This document shows positions 34,788 through 44,874 of a stretch of 64,000 bases of DNA, in pieces (the first letter of the stretch is position 1; the number at the start of each line of letters is the position of its first letter). Source of the DNA: Paenibacillus tengchongensis (lineage in GTDB: Bacteria; Bacillota; Bacilli; Paenibacillales; Paenibacillaceae); the NCBI RefSeq assembly GCF_008973665.1, contig NZ_WACP01000003.1, forward strand, positions 1-64,000. The letters run 5' to 3'. A program made the position numbers and the translations under genes. The notes under the pieces are model-generated. The model was given only the letters and a program-made list of their open reading frames with translations, did not search any database and was not told the origin of the DNA.

Positions 34788-35516
34788 ATGAATAAAGAAA
34801 TATATGCCATGCGGAGCGGAATGCCGGATTCCATGCCGGTTTATGCACAATCACCATCCAAACCGGCTAAACGCAGAACAAAGCCCAAAATGTATCGGAG
34901 CCTTTTGTATTTTATGATTTCGCTTCCGGTCACCATCATTTATTTCGTGTTTATGGTTGCAGGTTTGGCCATATCCATCGGGTTAACTCCCGTGTTCATT
35001 GGCATTCCGCTGTTTTTTGCAGTAGCCAAGGGAATGGATTACATCGTACGGTTTGAGCAAGACCAGATGAGATCACTCCTGGGTATCCCTGTACACCATG
35101 AAGAGCGCGGAGCACCTGTACAAGTGGAGAGAGCTGGCTTCTGGCAACGGATGATGATGGGTTTTGAGGCTGAGCAGTTTATACGTAATCTCATGCTGAT
35201 CCTTGGCCGGTTCGTATCCAGCATCGTCTTCTTCACCTTGTCCATAACGATGGTAGCCGCTTCACTGGGTCTGATAACACTCCCTGTGCTGCATCAGATC
35301 TTTCTGCGAACGATGGATTTGAATATTCTGGAGAACAGTGTATTTGCCCTGTTCCAGATTGACTGGACTCAAACCCAGCAATATATTTCTTATATGGCAG
35401 CAGGGGTTATTGTTGGCATGATCGGAAATTATGTCATTCGCAGGCTGATGGATATGCAGCGCAGAATGCTCTTCGTAGCTGATGAGGAAGGGCAGCCGTA
35501 TTCCATTCAAAGTTAA
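34788..35516 (+). CDS. Stand-alone sensor-domain membrane protein
   Basis: A 242-residue protein with four transmembrane segments arranged in two pairs, matching the putative sensor domain (PF13796 type) usually found at the N-terminus of histidine kinases (RSLLYFMISLPVTIIYFVFMVAGLAISIGLTPVFIGIPL). No kinase domain follows in this protein or the next gene. ATG 34788 is chosen since GAGGAAGG lies 9 bases upstream. It may act as a small membrane sensor or modulator. Confidence 0.7.
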   Translation: MNKEIYAMRSGMPDSMPVYAQSPSKPAKRRTKPKMYRSLLYFMISLPVTIIYFVFMVAGLAISIGLTPVFIGIPLFFAVAKGMDYIVRFEQDQMRSLLGIPVHHEERGAPVQVERAGFWQRMMMGFEAEQFIRNLMLILGRFVSSIVFFTLSITMVAASLGLITLPVLHQIFLRTMDLNILENSVFALFQIDWTQTQQYISYMAAGVIVGMIGNYVIRRLMDMQRRMLFVADEEGQPYSIQS

Positions 35517-35528
35517 TAAACGTACGAA

Positions 35529-35574
35529 AAAATACATCGCCAAGCGGATGATACGCATCGGCGATGTATTTTGT
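35529..35574. terminator. Bidirectional terminator
   Basis: AAAATACATCGCC (35529-35541) and GGCGATGTATTTT (35560-35572) form a stem with T-runs available on both strands, between the convergent sensor and secA2 genes. Confidence 0.88.
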
Positions 35575-35602
35575 GTTGCGGAGTCAACGCTTCGCCTTGG
35601 GG

Positions 35603-37897
35603 CTACACCGGACCGTATTTAGCCTTGAATAACAGCCTCACGACCGGCTTCACAATCTTACTAAGATAATAAGCCACTACAGTCGTTCCGGTCCAGGAAC
35701 TGCGCTTATTCTGAATATATTGATCGCTGATAATATACGTCCGGGTGGAAGGAGGGCTGCTCAGGCCGAACTTGTCCCACACCGCCGGGTCATTTGAGCC
35801 TCCAAGCTTCTCCAGCATCATCTCCGCCGCGCTGTTGATTTTAGCCGGGAGCTGCTCATAGGCTGCGGTGATTTGCGTATGAAATTCGTCGACCGGATTG
35901 CGGCTGGCCAGGCTCTCCAGGTGAATGCCTTCGCGGAGGTAGGAGACGTATGCCAGATGGTCCGCCCAGAACTCGTCGATATAATAGAGCCGCACCCGCT
36001 GCTCTGCAGGGCTCATCGGTTGCTCGCCTTTCAGGATGCGGAGCCGCTCCGCGTATAATATTCGCCGCTGATCCTCCACCATATCCGAATAACAGTTCAG
36101 TTCCTTATGAATATCGAAATTCTGGCCCATAACCATCCGCTGAATACTTGCGAGCTGGCGGAGGAGCGCCGGCTCTTCCAAAGCCTCATCCCGTCTGGAA
36201 GCGCGGACTGCTGTATGGATGCCGAAGCGGAGCAGCAGCTCATCCTCCAGACTTACGTAGAATACGGAAGCTCCCGGGTCGCCCTGCCGGCCCGCTCGCC
36301 CGCGCAGCTGGTCGTCGATCCGCAGGCTTTCGTTCACATGGGTGCCGATCACGTACAATCCGCCCAGCCCGAATATGGCCTCTGCTTGCACAGGATCGCC
36401 GCCGCCGAGACGGATGTCGACGCCGCGCCCCGCCATATTCGTAGACACCGTCACGGCGCCGGTTACTCCGGCCTTGGCAATAATCCCGGCTTCTTCCGCG
36501 TCGTTCTTCGCATTCAGAACATGGCAGGGCACGCCTGCAGCCGCCAGTGACTCCGCCAGCAGGGCAGATTCCTCGACGCTTGATGTACCAATGAGAATGG
36601 GTCGTCCCGTCTTATGGACAGCTGAGATTTCCTGTACGAGCGCCTTAAGCTTGGCTGCTTTATGCGTATAAATGCGGTGCGGATAGTCGATCCGAATGTT
36701 TGGCCGGTTCGGCGGAATTTGCACCACCTGCAGCGCATAAATGTCTTCGAAATCCCCCGCGGAAACGTGTGCGGTAGCCGTCATACCGCAAATCTGCGGG
36801 TACAGGCTGATAAAGTGTTGTATGGTAATCGTCCCGAGGATTCTTCCGCCGGCTATAGAGTGCAGCCCTTCTTTGGCCGTAAGCGCGGCTTGCAGCCCGT
36901 CTGGCAAATAACGGTTCTCCGCCACGCGCCCGGTATATTCTTCGATCAGCTCGATTTTGCCGTCCCGGACGATGTAATCGACATCCTTCTTTAACAACGT
37001 TTCCGCATGCAGCGCGCAGTTCAGCGACGTCAGCAAATGACTGTTATGGTCTTCGTACATATTGCCGCAGCCCAGCAGCGCTTCCGCTTCCGCAGCGCCT
37101 GCTTCATTTAAGTAAACGTTCCGCTGGAATTCGTCGAATTCGTAATGCTCTGCTTGCTTGAGCTGCCGGGCCACCTCCGCGAAACGAATGTCAGCGCTCC
37201 CGGATGCGGCCGAATCACCGCTGATGACCAGCGGCACCCGCGCCTCGTCGAGAAGCAGTGAATCCGCCTCGTCGACGATGACATAGTGAAAGGGACGATG
37301 CACGGTATCATCTGCGCTTAGGACGATGGAGTCGCGTAAATAATCGAATCCCGCTTCTTTGGCTGTAACATAAGTAATGTCCTTGGCGTACGCTTCCCGC
37401 TTATCGGCCAGGCTCATGCCCGCTTGAACCGGGCTCACCGTTAACCTCAGGAAACGGTAGACCGGTCCCATCCACGCTGCATCCCGGTCGGCCAAATAAT
37501 CATTAAAGGTCAATACATGAACACCTTTTCCGGTCAGCGCATTCAGATAAGCGGGCATCACGGCAGAGAGTGTCTTGCCTTCGCCTGTATACTGCTCGGC
37601 CAAATACTGCTCGTGCAGAGCGATGGCAGCCATAATCTGAACATCGTAAGGCTGTAATCCGAGCTGTCGCTTCGCCGTTTCACAGACTAAAGCATAAGCG
37701 TCGACAAGCAGCTCGTCCAGCGGCGTACCTGAATGGGCCTCTTGCTGCAGCCTGAGGGATTCCGCTTGAAGCTGTCCGTCGTCCCATGTCTCCAAATTCC
37801 GGTTCCTGATGAGTCCCACTTTGTCCTGATAGACTTTCAGCATATTTTGATTATCGCGGTCTTTGAACTTATGTATCAACTTGACGGCCATATTCAT
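35603..37897 (-). CDS. secA2: Accessory preprotein translocase ATPase SecA2
   Basis: A 764-residue SecA-family motor that would push substrates through SecYEG. Walker A is GEGKT at residues 105-109, the DEAD-type Walker B is IVDEADSLLLDEAR, and the second helicase half carries VSTNMAGRGVDIRLGG and QLRGRAGRQGDPG. Housekeeping SecA is usually some 840 residues and ends in a zinc-binding Cys-rich tail. Here the protein stops after a hydrophobic-basic end (AYYLSKIVKPVVRLLFKAK) with no cysteines, which marks it as an accessory SecA. No secY2 or glycosylation genes are nearby. AGGAGGGGG precedes the ATG. Confidence 0.88.
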   Translation of the reverse strand: MNMAVKLIHKFKDRDNQNMLKVYQDKVGLIRNRNLETWDDGQLQAESLRLQQEAHSGTPLDELLVDAYALVCETAKRQLGLQPYDVQIMAAIALHEQYLAEQYTGEGKTLSAVMPAYLNALTGKGVHVLTFNDYLADRDAAWMGPVYRFLRLTVSPVQAGMSLADKREAYAKDITYVTAKEAGFDYLRDSIVLSADDTVHRPFHYVIVDEADSLLLDEARVPLVISGDSAASGSADIRFAEVARQLKQAEHYEFDEFQRNVYLNEAGAAEAEALLGCGNMYEDHNSHLLTSLNCALHAETLLKKDVDYIVRDGKIELIEEYTGRVAENRYLPDGLQAALTAKEGLHSIAGGRILGTITIQHFISLYPQICGMTATAHVSAGDFEDIYALQVVQIPPNRPNIRIDYPHRIYTHKAAKLKALVQEISAVHKTGRPILIGTSSVEESALLAESLAAAGVPCHVLNAKNDAEEAGIIAKAGVTGAVTVSTNMAGRGVDIRLGGGDPVQAEAIFGLGGLYVIGTHVNESLRIDDQLRGRAGRQGDPGASVFYVSLEDELLLRFGIHTAVRASRRDEALEEPALLRQLASIQRMVMGQNFDIHKELNCYSDMVEDQRRILYAERLRILKGEQPMSPAEQRVRLYYIDEFWADHLAYVSYLREGIHLESLASRNPVDEFHTQITAAYEQLPAKINSAAEMMLEKLGGSNDPAVWDKFGLSSPPSTRTYIISDQYIQNKRSSWTGTTVVAYYLSKIVKPVVRLLFKAKYGPV

Positions 37898-38139
37898 AGG
37901 ACTTTGACCCCCTCCTCGGCAGAATACGCATATTTAACGTAGTTTACGCTGAACTGCCTCCGTAGGATTCAAAAAAATGGGAGTGTGGAGGGAAGTTTAG
38001 AACTGGAGCGGCGGCGTCTGCTTCAAAGCTTTCCGGAGGAGAGGTTATCTAACTAGTTTTGCAATTAGCCCCATACAGGTGAAATTAAGTAGCAGTTTTC
38101 GAGCAAAATCGGGCAGACTGCTACCAGAGTTCGTTGTAA
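37898..38139. other. Intergenic stretch
   Basis: No gene or strong structure is visible between secA2 and the gdhA terminator. It must hold the secA2 promoter on the minus strand, but I could not place it with confidence. Confidence 0.35.
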
Positions 38140-38191
38140 AAAAGCCAAAAAAGGCTGCGGGCAATTTGCCGTATGACAAACTTCCGCAGCC
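38140..38191 (-). terminator. Terminator of gdhA
   Basis: On the minus strand GGCTGCGG (38191-38184) pairs with CCGCAGCC (38160-38153), followed by TTTTTTGGCTTTTTT. Confidence 0.8.
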
Positions 38192-38225
38192 CTCAATCCC
38201 GCCCGGCTTGGGCAGGCTATTTATG

Positions 38226-39626
<1,401 letters not shown>

Positions 39627-39816
39627 TTAGATAGTAAAATCCCGGCAGCACGGATATGATTTGAATTTTAATCATTTTATATAACCTTACATGAATTTAC
39701 CAATCAAAGTTTTTTGGCATGAGTATCAAAATGTTCTATGAACCTTACATTGTATGCTAGATTATAGCAGGAGGATGTTCAAAAGTGAGCGTTACGAAAG
39801 ACAACTGCACACAAAA

Positions 39817-39858
39817 AAATACACCGCTTAGGTGCAAGGGCTCCTTAGCGGTGTATTT
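39817..39858 (-). terminator. Terminator of the cysteine-rich protein gene
   Basis: AAATACACCGCTTA (39817-39830) pairs with TTAGCGGTGTATTT (39845-39858). The minus-strand side continues with seven T residues. Confidence 0.85.
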
Positions 39859-39883
39859 TAAAGATTGGGTTTACGGCCTGATG

Positions 39884-40114
39884 TTAGTAGCTTCTGCCGC
39901 GGTGTTTCCATGATTTGCAGGTTCTCTTAGGTTTGCAGGGCACATAGCGGCAGGGAAGGGGCTTACAACCTAATTTTGTTTTAGTGGTACAACAGCTTTC
40001 GATTTTAGGATCATATCTGACGGTGACGTATTTTTTTACAATTTCTTTCTTCACGAAACACTTTCTGATCGGTTTTTTTGGAATACAACAATGGGATCTG
40101 TGTACTCTGCTCAT
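39884..40114 (-). CDS. Small basic cysteine-rich protein, possibly spore coat
   Basis: A 76-residue protein with nine cysteines (two CC pairs) and many Lys/Arg residues, with no signal peptide. The pattern resembles small cross-linked spore coat or exosporium proteins of Bacillales, but I do not recognise a named family. GGGAGGTAA lies before the ATG and a strong terminator follows, so it is an independent expressed unit. A metal-binding role is the main alternative. Confidence 0.6.
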   Translation of the reverse strand: MSRVHRSHCCIPKKPIRKCFVKKEIVKKYVTVRYDPKIESCCTTKTKLGCKPLPCRYVPCKPKRTCKSWKHRGRSY

Positions 40115-40261
40115 TTTTCATTACCTCCCAATAATTTTTACACCATATCATATGTTTGTGTGATCCACCCGGATTGGGATATTAGACTAGATTTGATAGG
40201 CTCATTACTAAAGATTATCGGGACAACAAGTCCGTCATCATGGATATTAGTGGAGGAGAGA

Positions 40262-40336
40262 CCACAGTGCTGAATGTACAAACCCTGCGCGCTCCTGTGC
40301 CAGCACATTTGGACATGCCGACGCCGGAGCCGCAGG
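40262..40336 (-). pseudogene. Sulfurtransferase gene fragment B
   Basis: The minus strand reads the rhodanese active-site region of the SseA-type gene at 46593 with small indels: TGCGGCTCCGGCGTC, then sequence equivalent to CPNVLAQERAGF, then divergence. It abuts the first copy of the 52-bp repeat array. Nothing of the rest of the gene is here. Confidence 0.55.
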
Positions 40337-40342
40337 GGAACC

Positions 40343-40740
40343 GGGGCAAATGTATGCGAAAAATCGAATACAATGTTCTGTTGCGAGGGTAAACGGGGGA
40401 AATGTATGCGAAAAATCGAATATAATGTGCGGCTGCGGGGGTAAACGGGGCAAATGTATGCGAAAAATCGAATATAATGTGCGGCTGCGAGGGTAAACGG
40501 GGCAAATGTATGCGAAAAATCGAATATATTGTGCGGCTGCGAGGGTAAACGGGGCAAATGTATGCGAAAAATCGAATATAATGTGCGGCTGCGGGGGTAA
40601 ACGGGGCAGGTGTATGCGAAAAATCGAATATAATGTGCGGCTGCGGGGGTAAACGGGGCAGGTGTATGCGAAAAATCGAATATATTGTGCTGCTGCGGGG
40701 GGAAAAGGCTGAAATGTATGCGAACAATCGAATACAATGT
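40343..40740. repeat. 52-bp tandem repeat (minisatellite), eight copies
   Basis: The word TGTATGCGAA recurs at 40351, 40403, 40455, 40507, 40559, 40611, 40663 and 40715, exactly 52 bases apart each time. Each unit has an AT-rich half (GCGAAAAATCGAATATAATG) and a GC-rich half (GCGGCTGCGAGGGTAAACGG). The whole unit is conserved with a few point changes, so there are no spacers. The outer copies share TACAATGTTC while the inner ones have TATAATGTGC or TATATTGTGC. Because 52 is not a multiple of 3, all three minus-strand frames stay open across the array. These frames have no ribosome sites and are not called as genes. Confidence 0.93.
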
Positions 40741-40781
40741 TCAGCCAGGCGCGGGCTCTTGGGGTTACTTTACTCCCGAAG

Positions 40782-41065
40782 CTATATAGGGTTATCCCCG
40801 TAAGAACTCCAGTCACTCCAGCCCCTGCATACATCCACATTGCTCCTTCTCCGGCGCCAGACGTTCAGGCAGACCGTGACGCCGGAGCCGCAGTAGGTTA
40901 TGATCCCGCAATTCTTGTCCAGTCCGGCAAAATGCTCCGCAAGCTGCTCAGCGCTCTTATAGCTGCCCTCTGCGTCTTGCGTATCCTTCCAGATGTAGTT
41001 GAGCGCACCGGGAATGTGCCCGGCCTTCTTATCCATGGTCTCGTCGTACTCTCGGCTCTAAGACC
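40782..41065 (-). pseudogene. Sulfurtransferase gene fragment A
   Basis: The minus strand encodes the last third of an SseA-type sulfurtransferase: AGHIPGALNYIWKD, SAEQLAEHFAGLDK, the active-site loop YCGSGVTVC and a final WSDWSSYGDNP. It is close to the intact gene at 46593. The segment between CLNV and WSDW is frameshifted, and everything before about 41065 is missing. With fragment B it brackets the repeat array. Confidence 0.75.
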
Positions 41066-41193
41066 GAAGTTGCTTTTTGTTTTGTTAGCTGGCACACAGA
41101 AGTAAGGAGCGTAAAGTAGTACTATGTTCGAGGGATGAAGAAGTGCTTTGTTACTGTACGAACGATAAAACAAATTAATCGGGGGAACATCTT

Positions 41194-42246
41194 ATGAGAA
41201 GAAGCGTTGTGTTGGTTGCATTAATAGTATTGTGCTCGAATTATTTACCAGTATACGCATCGGCAGAGAATAACTTGCCAAATACAGAATCTAACTACAT
41301 GCCTATTATTGTTGAGCTAGATGAAGAAGAATCAGCAGAAAAAGAAGCATCAGCAAAAAAATATGATGAATCAATGCACGCCGCAGAGGAATTAAATCAA
41401 TATAAGAAAATAGTGTTTGAATATGTAGATTACTTAGATACTGTTAAAGAAGTAGCCAGTAAATATAGTAAAGATACAATTACCCAAAAGAATCGTCTGC
41501 AAGCATATAGCGACTACAATTCGATAATTATCCCTAATTATATAGAGTATTTCCAACAGCTAAATGTAGATTATGATTTTAACAAAAGCATATTCAGCAC
41601 TGAACTTGAAAAAATTAATGATACTTATATTCTTTATTTAGATACAACACTAGATGGCTTCATTAAAATTCGGGATACTTTAAGTAAAACAAACTTCAAA
41701 AAGAGTGACATTATTGCTGGATTCGAAAAACTGGATGAGGCAGAAGTTTACTACAATAATATGTTAAAGCTATGGGATGCTTATACCAAAGAATATGATC
41801 TTTTGATTAAATTTGATGATTATAGTCCGATGAAAATAAAGGAACTTAATAGATTTAAATCCATGCTCCTTATAAATAACGTATACCGAGATAATGCTGT
41901 GGCAGAAATTAAAAAGTACAATCCAATTACAGAGGAAAATCGAAAGCAAGCATATATATCCTATAATAACGTTGTTATTCCAAACTTCACTAAATTTATT
42001 AGTCTTATGAAAAAAATAGAGGCGCCGAATCATCAGTTACATGACATTCACTCCATGTATATTAAAGGCCTTGAAATCCAATTTCAGGGTTATAACATGT
42101 TCAAGGATGCTTTGTATAAAAATCCTTTGAATATTAATAAACTAACTGCGGCGTGGAAAAAAGTGAATGAAGGCCAAGCATACCTGGATGTTGTAAATAA
42201 AAATATTAAACTTTATGAGGCTAAGTATTCCGGTAGCTTCGAATAG
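41194..42246 (+). CDS. Secreted helical protein with two internal repeats
   Basis: A 350-residue protein with a signal peptide (MRRSVVLVALIVLCSNYLPVYASA) and a mostly helical, charged body. Two repeats of about 130 residues can be seen, each starting with a T-x-x-N-R-x-Q-A-Y-x-x-Y-N motif (TQKNRLQAYSDYN near residue 99 and TEENRKQAYISYN near 248) and ending YEAKY/YTKEY after a long helix. Codon use is strongly AT-rich compared with the flanking core genes. CGGGGGAAC precedes the ATG. No known family is recognised; an extracellular binding or stress role is only a guess. Confidence 0.65.
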   Translation: MRRSVVLVALIVLCSNYLPVYASAENNLPNTESNYMPIIVELDEEESAEKEASAKKYDESMHAAEELNQYKKIVFEYVDYLDTVKEVASKYSKDTITQKNRLQAYSDYNSIIIPNYIEYFQQLNVDYDFNKSIFSTELEKINDTYILYLDTTLDGFIKIRDTLSKTNFKKSDIIAGFEKLDEAEVYYNNMLKLWDAYTKEYDLLIKFDDYSPMKIKELNRFKSMLLINNVYRDNAVAEIKKYNPITEENRKQAYISYNNVVIPNFTKFISLMKKIEAPNHQLHDIHSMYIKGLEIQFQGYNMFKDALYKNPLNINKLTAAWKKVNEGQAYLDVVNKNIKLYEAKYSGSFE

Positions 42247-42254
42247 CTTAGTGC

Positions 42255-43013
42255 TTACTCATTAGTGAGAGTAGACCTACACTTGAAGGACGAAGAGGGA
42301 TGCCATTCGCGAGTATGAGTCGCAACTTCCTCGTCCTGTGCTAGTTGTTTTAAGGCTGGTAAATTGTTAATCGTTATGTATTTATTTCGTATGGAAATGA
42401 TATGTCTGGCCTGCAGTTCTTGTATGCCTATCGTTACTGATTCGCGGCTTACACCAATCATATGTGCCATATGCTGATGAGTAGTCTTCCAGTTGATTAA
42501 GTATCCTTCCTTTACCGCTACTCCAAAGTTAGAATGTAGATCAAGCAGCAGGTTGGCGATCCGGATTTTGCTCGAAAGGAAGGCTAAGTACTCTAGTTTG
42601 CGGTCTGCTTGGTCTAGTCGTTCACTCACAACATAGAAAAGCTTTCGAAGAATTTGAGGATAAGCCTCTATCAATTCATCCAGCTCTGATCTTTGAATCG
42701 CCCAAAGCGTAGTCTTTTCAAGCGTTGCCGCTGATGCTAAACGGGAATTATTGTTATGAATAGCCTCTAATTCACCAATTGTCTCACCGGGGAATTGATG
42801 GCCGAGTATTAACTCCTTATCTTCAGATTGACGGAAGATTTTTAGCGACCCTGATTTAATTACATACATTTCATTGCCCGGATCACCCTGCCAAAAGAGA
42901 ACTTTATCCTTTGGGTATGTACGCTCTGAAAACCTGGATAATACATCATTTTTATCGGGTGGATGAATTTCATTAAACAAAGAAGTATCAAGAATAGAAT
43001 TAAACATCTGCAT
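42255..43013 (-). CDS. Crp/Fnr-family regulator
   Basis: A 252-residue regulator with an N-terminal cyclic-nucleotide-binding-type beta barrel (VLFWQGDPGNEMYVIKSGSLKIFRQ, FPGETIGELEAI), a dimerisation helix, and a C-terminal winged helix (THQHMAHMIGVSRESVTIGIQELQ). No cysteine cluster of the Fnr type is seen. It lies in the AT-rich island, and its 3' end nearly touches the secreted-protein gene on the other strand. Ligand and targets are unknown. Confidence 0.85.
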   Translation of the reverse strand: MQMFNSILDTSLFNEIHPPDKNDVLSRFSERTYPKDKVLFWQGDPGNEMYVIKSGSLKIFRQSEDKELILGHQFPGETIGELEAIHNNNSRLASAATLEKTTLWAIQRSELDELIEAYPQILRKLFYVVSERLDQADRKLEYLAFLSSKIRIANLLLDLHSNFGVAVKEGYLINWKTTHQHMAHMIGVSRESVTIGIQELQARHIISIRNKYITINNLPALKQLAQDEEVATHTREWHPSSSFKCRSTLTNE

Positions 43014-43106
43014 ACACTGCCTTCATGAGGTTATTTTGGATATTTAACTTATCTATTATTATGGGGCCATCTGTTACAACAGTCAGTAGAGGAGATCACA
43101 GATTGA

Positions 43107-43751
43107 CTATTTTGTGTTCACGAAATTATACACAGTGCCTCGTTCAAGGGAGGCCAGACGGACCTCACCGTATCGCTTCCAATGATAGCTGCTGTGAAAA
43201 TGATCAAAATGCACACCACCCAATGGTATTTCACTCTTCAGCGTAAACCCGGAGGCTTCTATATCTTCAATAACTTCCTTTAAGAACACCTCAAACAAGG
43301 AGGTCTTATAACCACTGAGATCTTTGAACGCGAGGAATGAAAGAATACCATCCTGCTTCAAACATCGAACTACAGTTTCGAGCAGTTCACTCCTTGGCGA
43401 ATGGTGAATGACGTCGTACATCATCAGAAAATCAATCTGGTTTTGCACGGCATCTGGTAAGCCTAGATGATTCGTATTCATCAATTCCACATTCGTTAAA
43501 CCCGCTTCGTCTAGTCGTCTCCCGGCGTGCTTAATAATCTTTTTCAACTTCTCTATAGCGATTACGCTTCCATTTGGTCCAGCGGCAATCGCTGCCGGTA
43601 TCGTATAGTGTACAAATCCACACCCAATATCCATAACGGTCATTCCTGCCTCAAGCCCGCAGTGACCTAAGAGTTTAACGGCTTCCGTTCTTTCCCACTG
43701 GCAAACTTCATCGTAAGCGTTCAGATCAAGCACATCCTTTCTACTGTTCAC
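43107..43751 (-). CDS. Class I SAM-dependent methyltransferase
   Basis: A 214-residue methyltransferase with the SAM-binding motif I MDIGCGFVHYTIP (about residues 40-52), an acidic residue closing the second strand (VIAIEKL), and FLMMYDVIHH as the motif IV region. GTG 43751 overlaps the stop of the upstream GyrI-like frame by 11 bases and follows AAGGAAGGCGAG, so it is translationally coupled with it. The substrate is unknown; the pairing with an AraC-GyrI regulator suggests small-molecule or drug modification. Confidence 0.8.
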   Translation of the reverse strand: MNSRKDVLDLNAYDEVCQWERTEAVKLLGHCGLEAGMTVMDIGCGFVHYTIPAAIAAGPNGSVIAIEKLKKIIKHAGRRLDEAGLTNVELMNTNHLGLPDAVQNQIDFLMMYDVIHHSPRSELLETVVRCLKQDGILSFLAFKDLSGYKTSLFEVFLKEVIEDIEASGFTLKSEIPLGGVHFDHFHSSYHWKRYGEVRLASLERGTVYNFVNTK

Positions 43752-44232
43752 TGAAACTCGCCTTCCTTTTTACAGGTATGTAGATGTCTATTTGACTATC
43801 GATATGCGCTTGGCAACGTTCATCATACAGCTCAAACTGCGGACCTTCGGCGATTTCATATTCGGATTGATACGACCACACCTTAACTATATAATCCCAA
43901 GACTTGCTGATTGAGGAGACTAAAACATCCCGCGGAACTTGTGGGGTCGTAAAAATGGCGTATGTGGCGGAAGAAAATGTTCTGCAAACACTTCCGCTCG
44001 GAGCATTATCGAAGCTTGTTACCTCCATTCCCAAAAGATACTTGAAGCTCCCGTCCTCCTTCCAGTTATGACATATTCCCAAGTCGATCCATCTTGCAGG
44101 ATCAATCCAGTTAGGAATTGTACTGGGCCAGTCATTACTAAGATACATGTTCCAAAATTCAGGGATGGTTGTTTTACTTTTTGATGTATCCAGCTCATAA
44201 CCTATAAACTTGAACTCGGGTTTTAATCGCAT
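43741..44232 (-). CDS. GyrI-like effector-binding half of a split AraC regulator
   Basis: A 163-residue frame with the GyrI-like ligand-binding fold (KPEFKFIGYEL, YLLGMEV, YAIFTTPQVPRDVLVSS, FELYDERC). In homologous regulators this domain follows directly after an AraC helix-turn-helix domain. Here it begins with ATG 44232 in a different frame and overlaps the AraC frame by 38 bases. It is either the back half of a gene broken by a frameshift or a separately started subunit. No clear ribosome site precedes this ATG. Confidence 0.65.
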   Translation of the reverse strand: MRLKPEFKFIGYELDTSKSKTTIPEFWNMYLSNDWPSTIPNWIDPARWIDLGICHNWKEDGSFKYLLGMEVTSFDNAPSGSVCRTFSSATYAIFTTPQVPRDVLVSSISKSWDYIVKVWSYQSEYEIAEGPQFELYDERCQAHIDSQIDIYIPVKRKASFSEQ

Positions 44233-44644
44233 TAATAGGCTGCATCTCTATATCTCCTTTAAATTCCATTGCTGTCATATGATGCTCCCCCAATCTTTCC
44301 AGAATTTTTAAATGATCATACGTCTTTTTTACTCTGCATTCGCTGGGACTTAATCCAAAGTTTCGCTTAAATGCTCTTGTGAACGCCTCGGGAGATTGAT
44401 ACTGAAGTTTATAAGCAATATCAATAATGCTCTCATCCGTGCTCGCCAGCCAAACCACCGATAGGGACAACCGCCTCTTTCTGACATACTCCATAACGGC
44501 AATGCCAGTGAGATAATGGAAAACTCTATGAAAGTGATAAGGGGAAAAGGAGAGTCTGGCAGAAATGAGTTCTAAGGAAAGCTGCTCGCACAAATGTTCT
44601 TCAATGAAATCGATGGTATCCCGAATATAAGTGTAATATCCCAT
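44195..44644 (-). CDS. AraC-type DNA-binding half of a split regulator
   Basis: A 149-residue frame with a complete two-part AraC helix-turn-helix (LSLELISARLSFSPYHFHRVFHYLTG and SIIDIAYKLQYQSPEAFTRAFKRNFGLSPSEC), then the linker ending EMQPINAI. After that it reads into a short out-of-frame tail. AGAGGTGAT precedes the ATG. The GyrI-like domain that should follow is in the next frame. The DNA-binding part alone could still fold and bind DNA. Confidence 0.72.
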   Translation of the reverse strand: MGYYTYIRDTIDFIEEHLCEQLSLELISARLSFSPYHFHRVFHYLTGIAVMEYVRKRRLSLSVVWLASTDESIIDIAYKLQYQSPEAFTRAFKRNFGLSPSECRVKKTYDHLKILERLGEHHMTAMEFKGDIEMQPINAIKTRVQVYRL

Positions 44645-44874
44645 AAATCACCTCTTGTTAAGAGTAATAGGCTACAGTGGAGTTGTCCTGATTTTTCTTG
44701 TTGAATTGCTGCTTTTCACGGTAATCCAGTTAACTGTCAAGTGTTGGTACGAGGGCAGTAACGTGTTTCCGCCCTAAGGGGAACTTTACCAAATAAGTTG
44801 TGGTACAATGATACAGTCAGGTTAAAGACAAACTGCCATGATCTGATAAGAATACATAACTGGGGGAAGAGTAA

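Noticed and set aside
40343-40740. CRISPR array
   Set aside because: The whole 52-base unit is conserved with no variable spacers, and no cas genes are near.
40138-40840. Three overlapping minus-strand frames of 170-199 codons
   Set aside because: They are the same 52-bp repeat read in three frames. No ribosome site or start context supports any of them.
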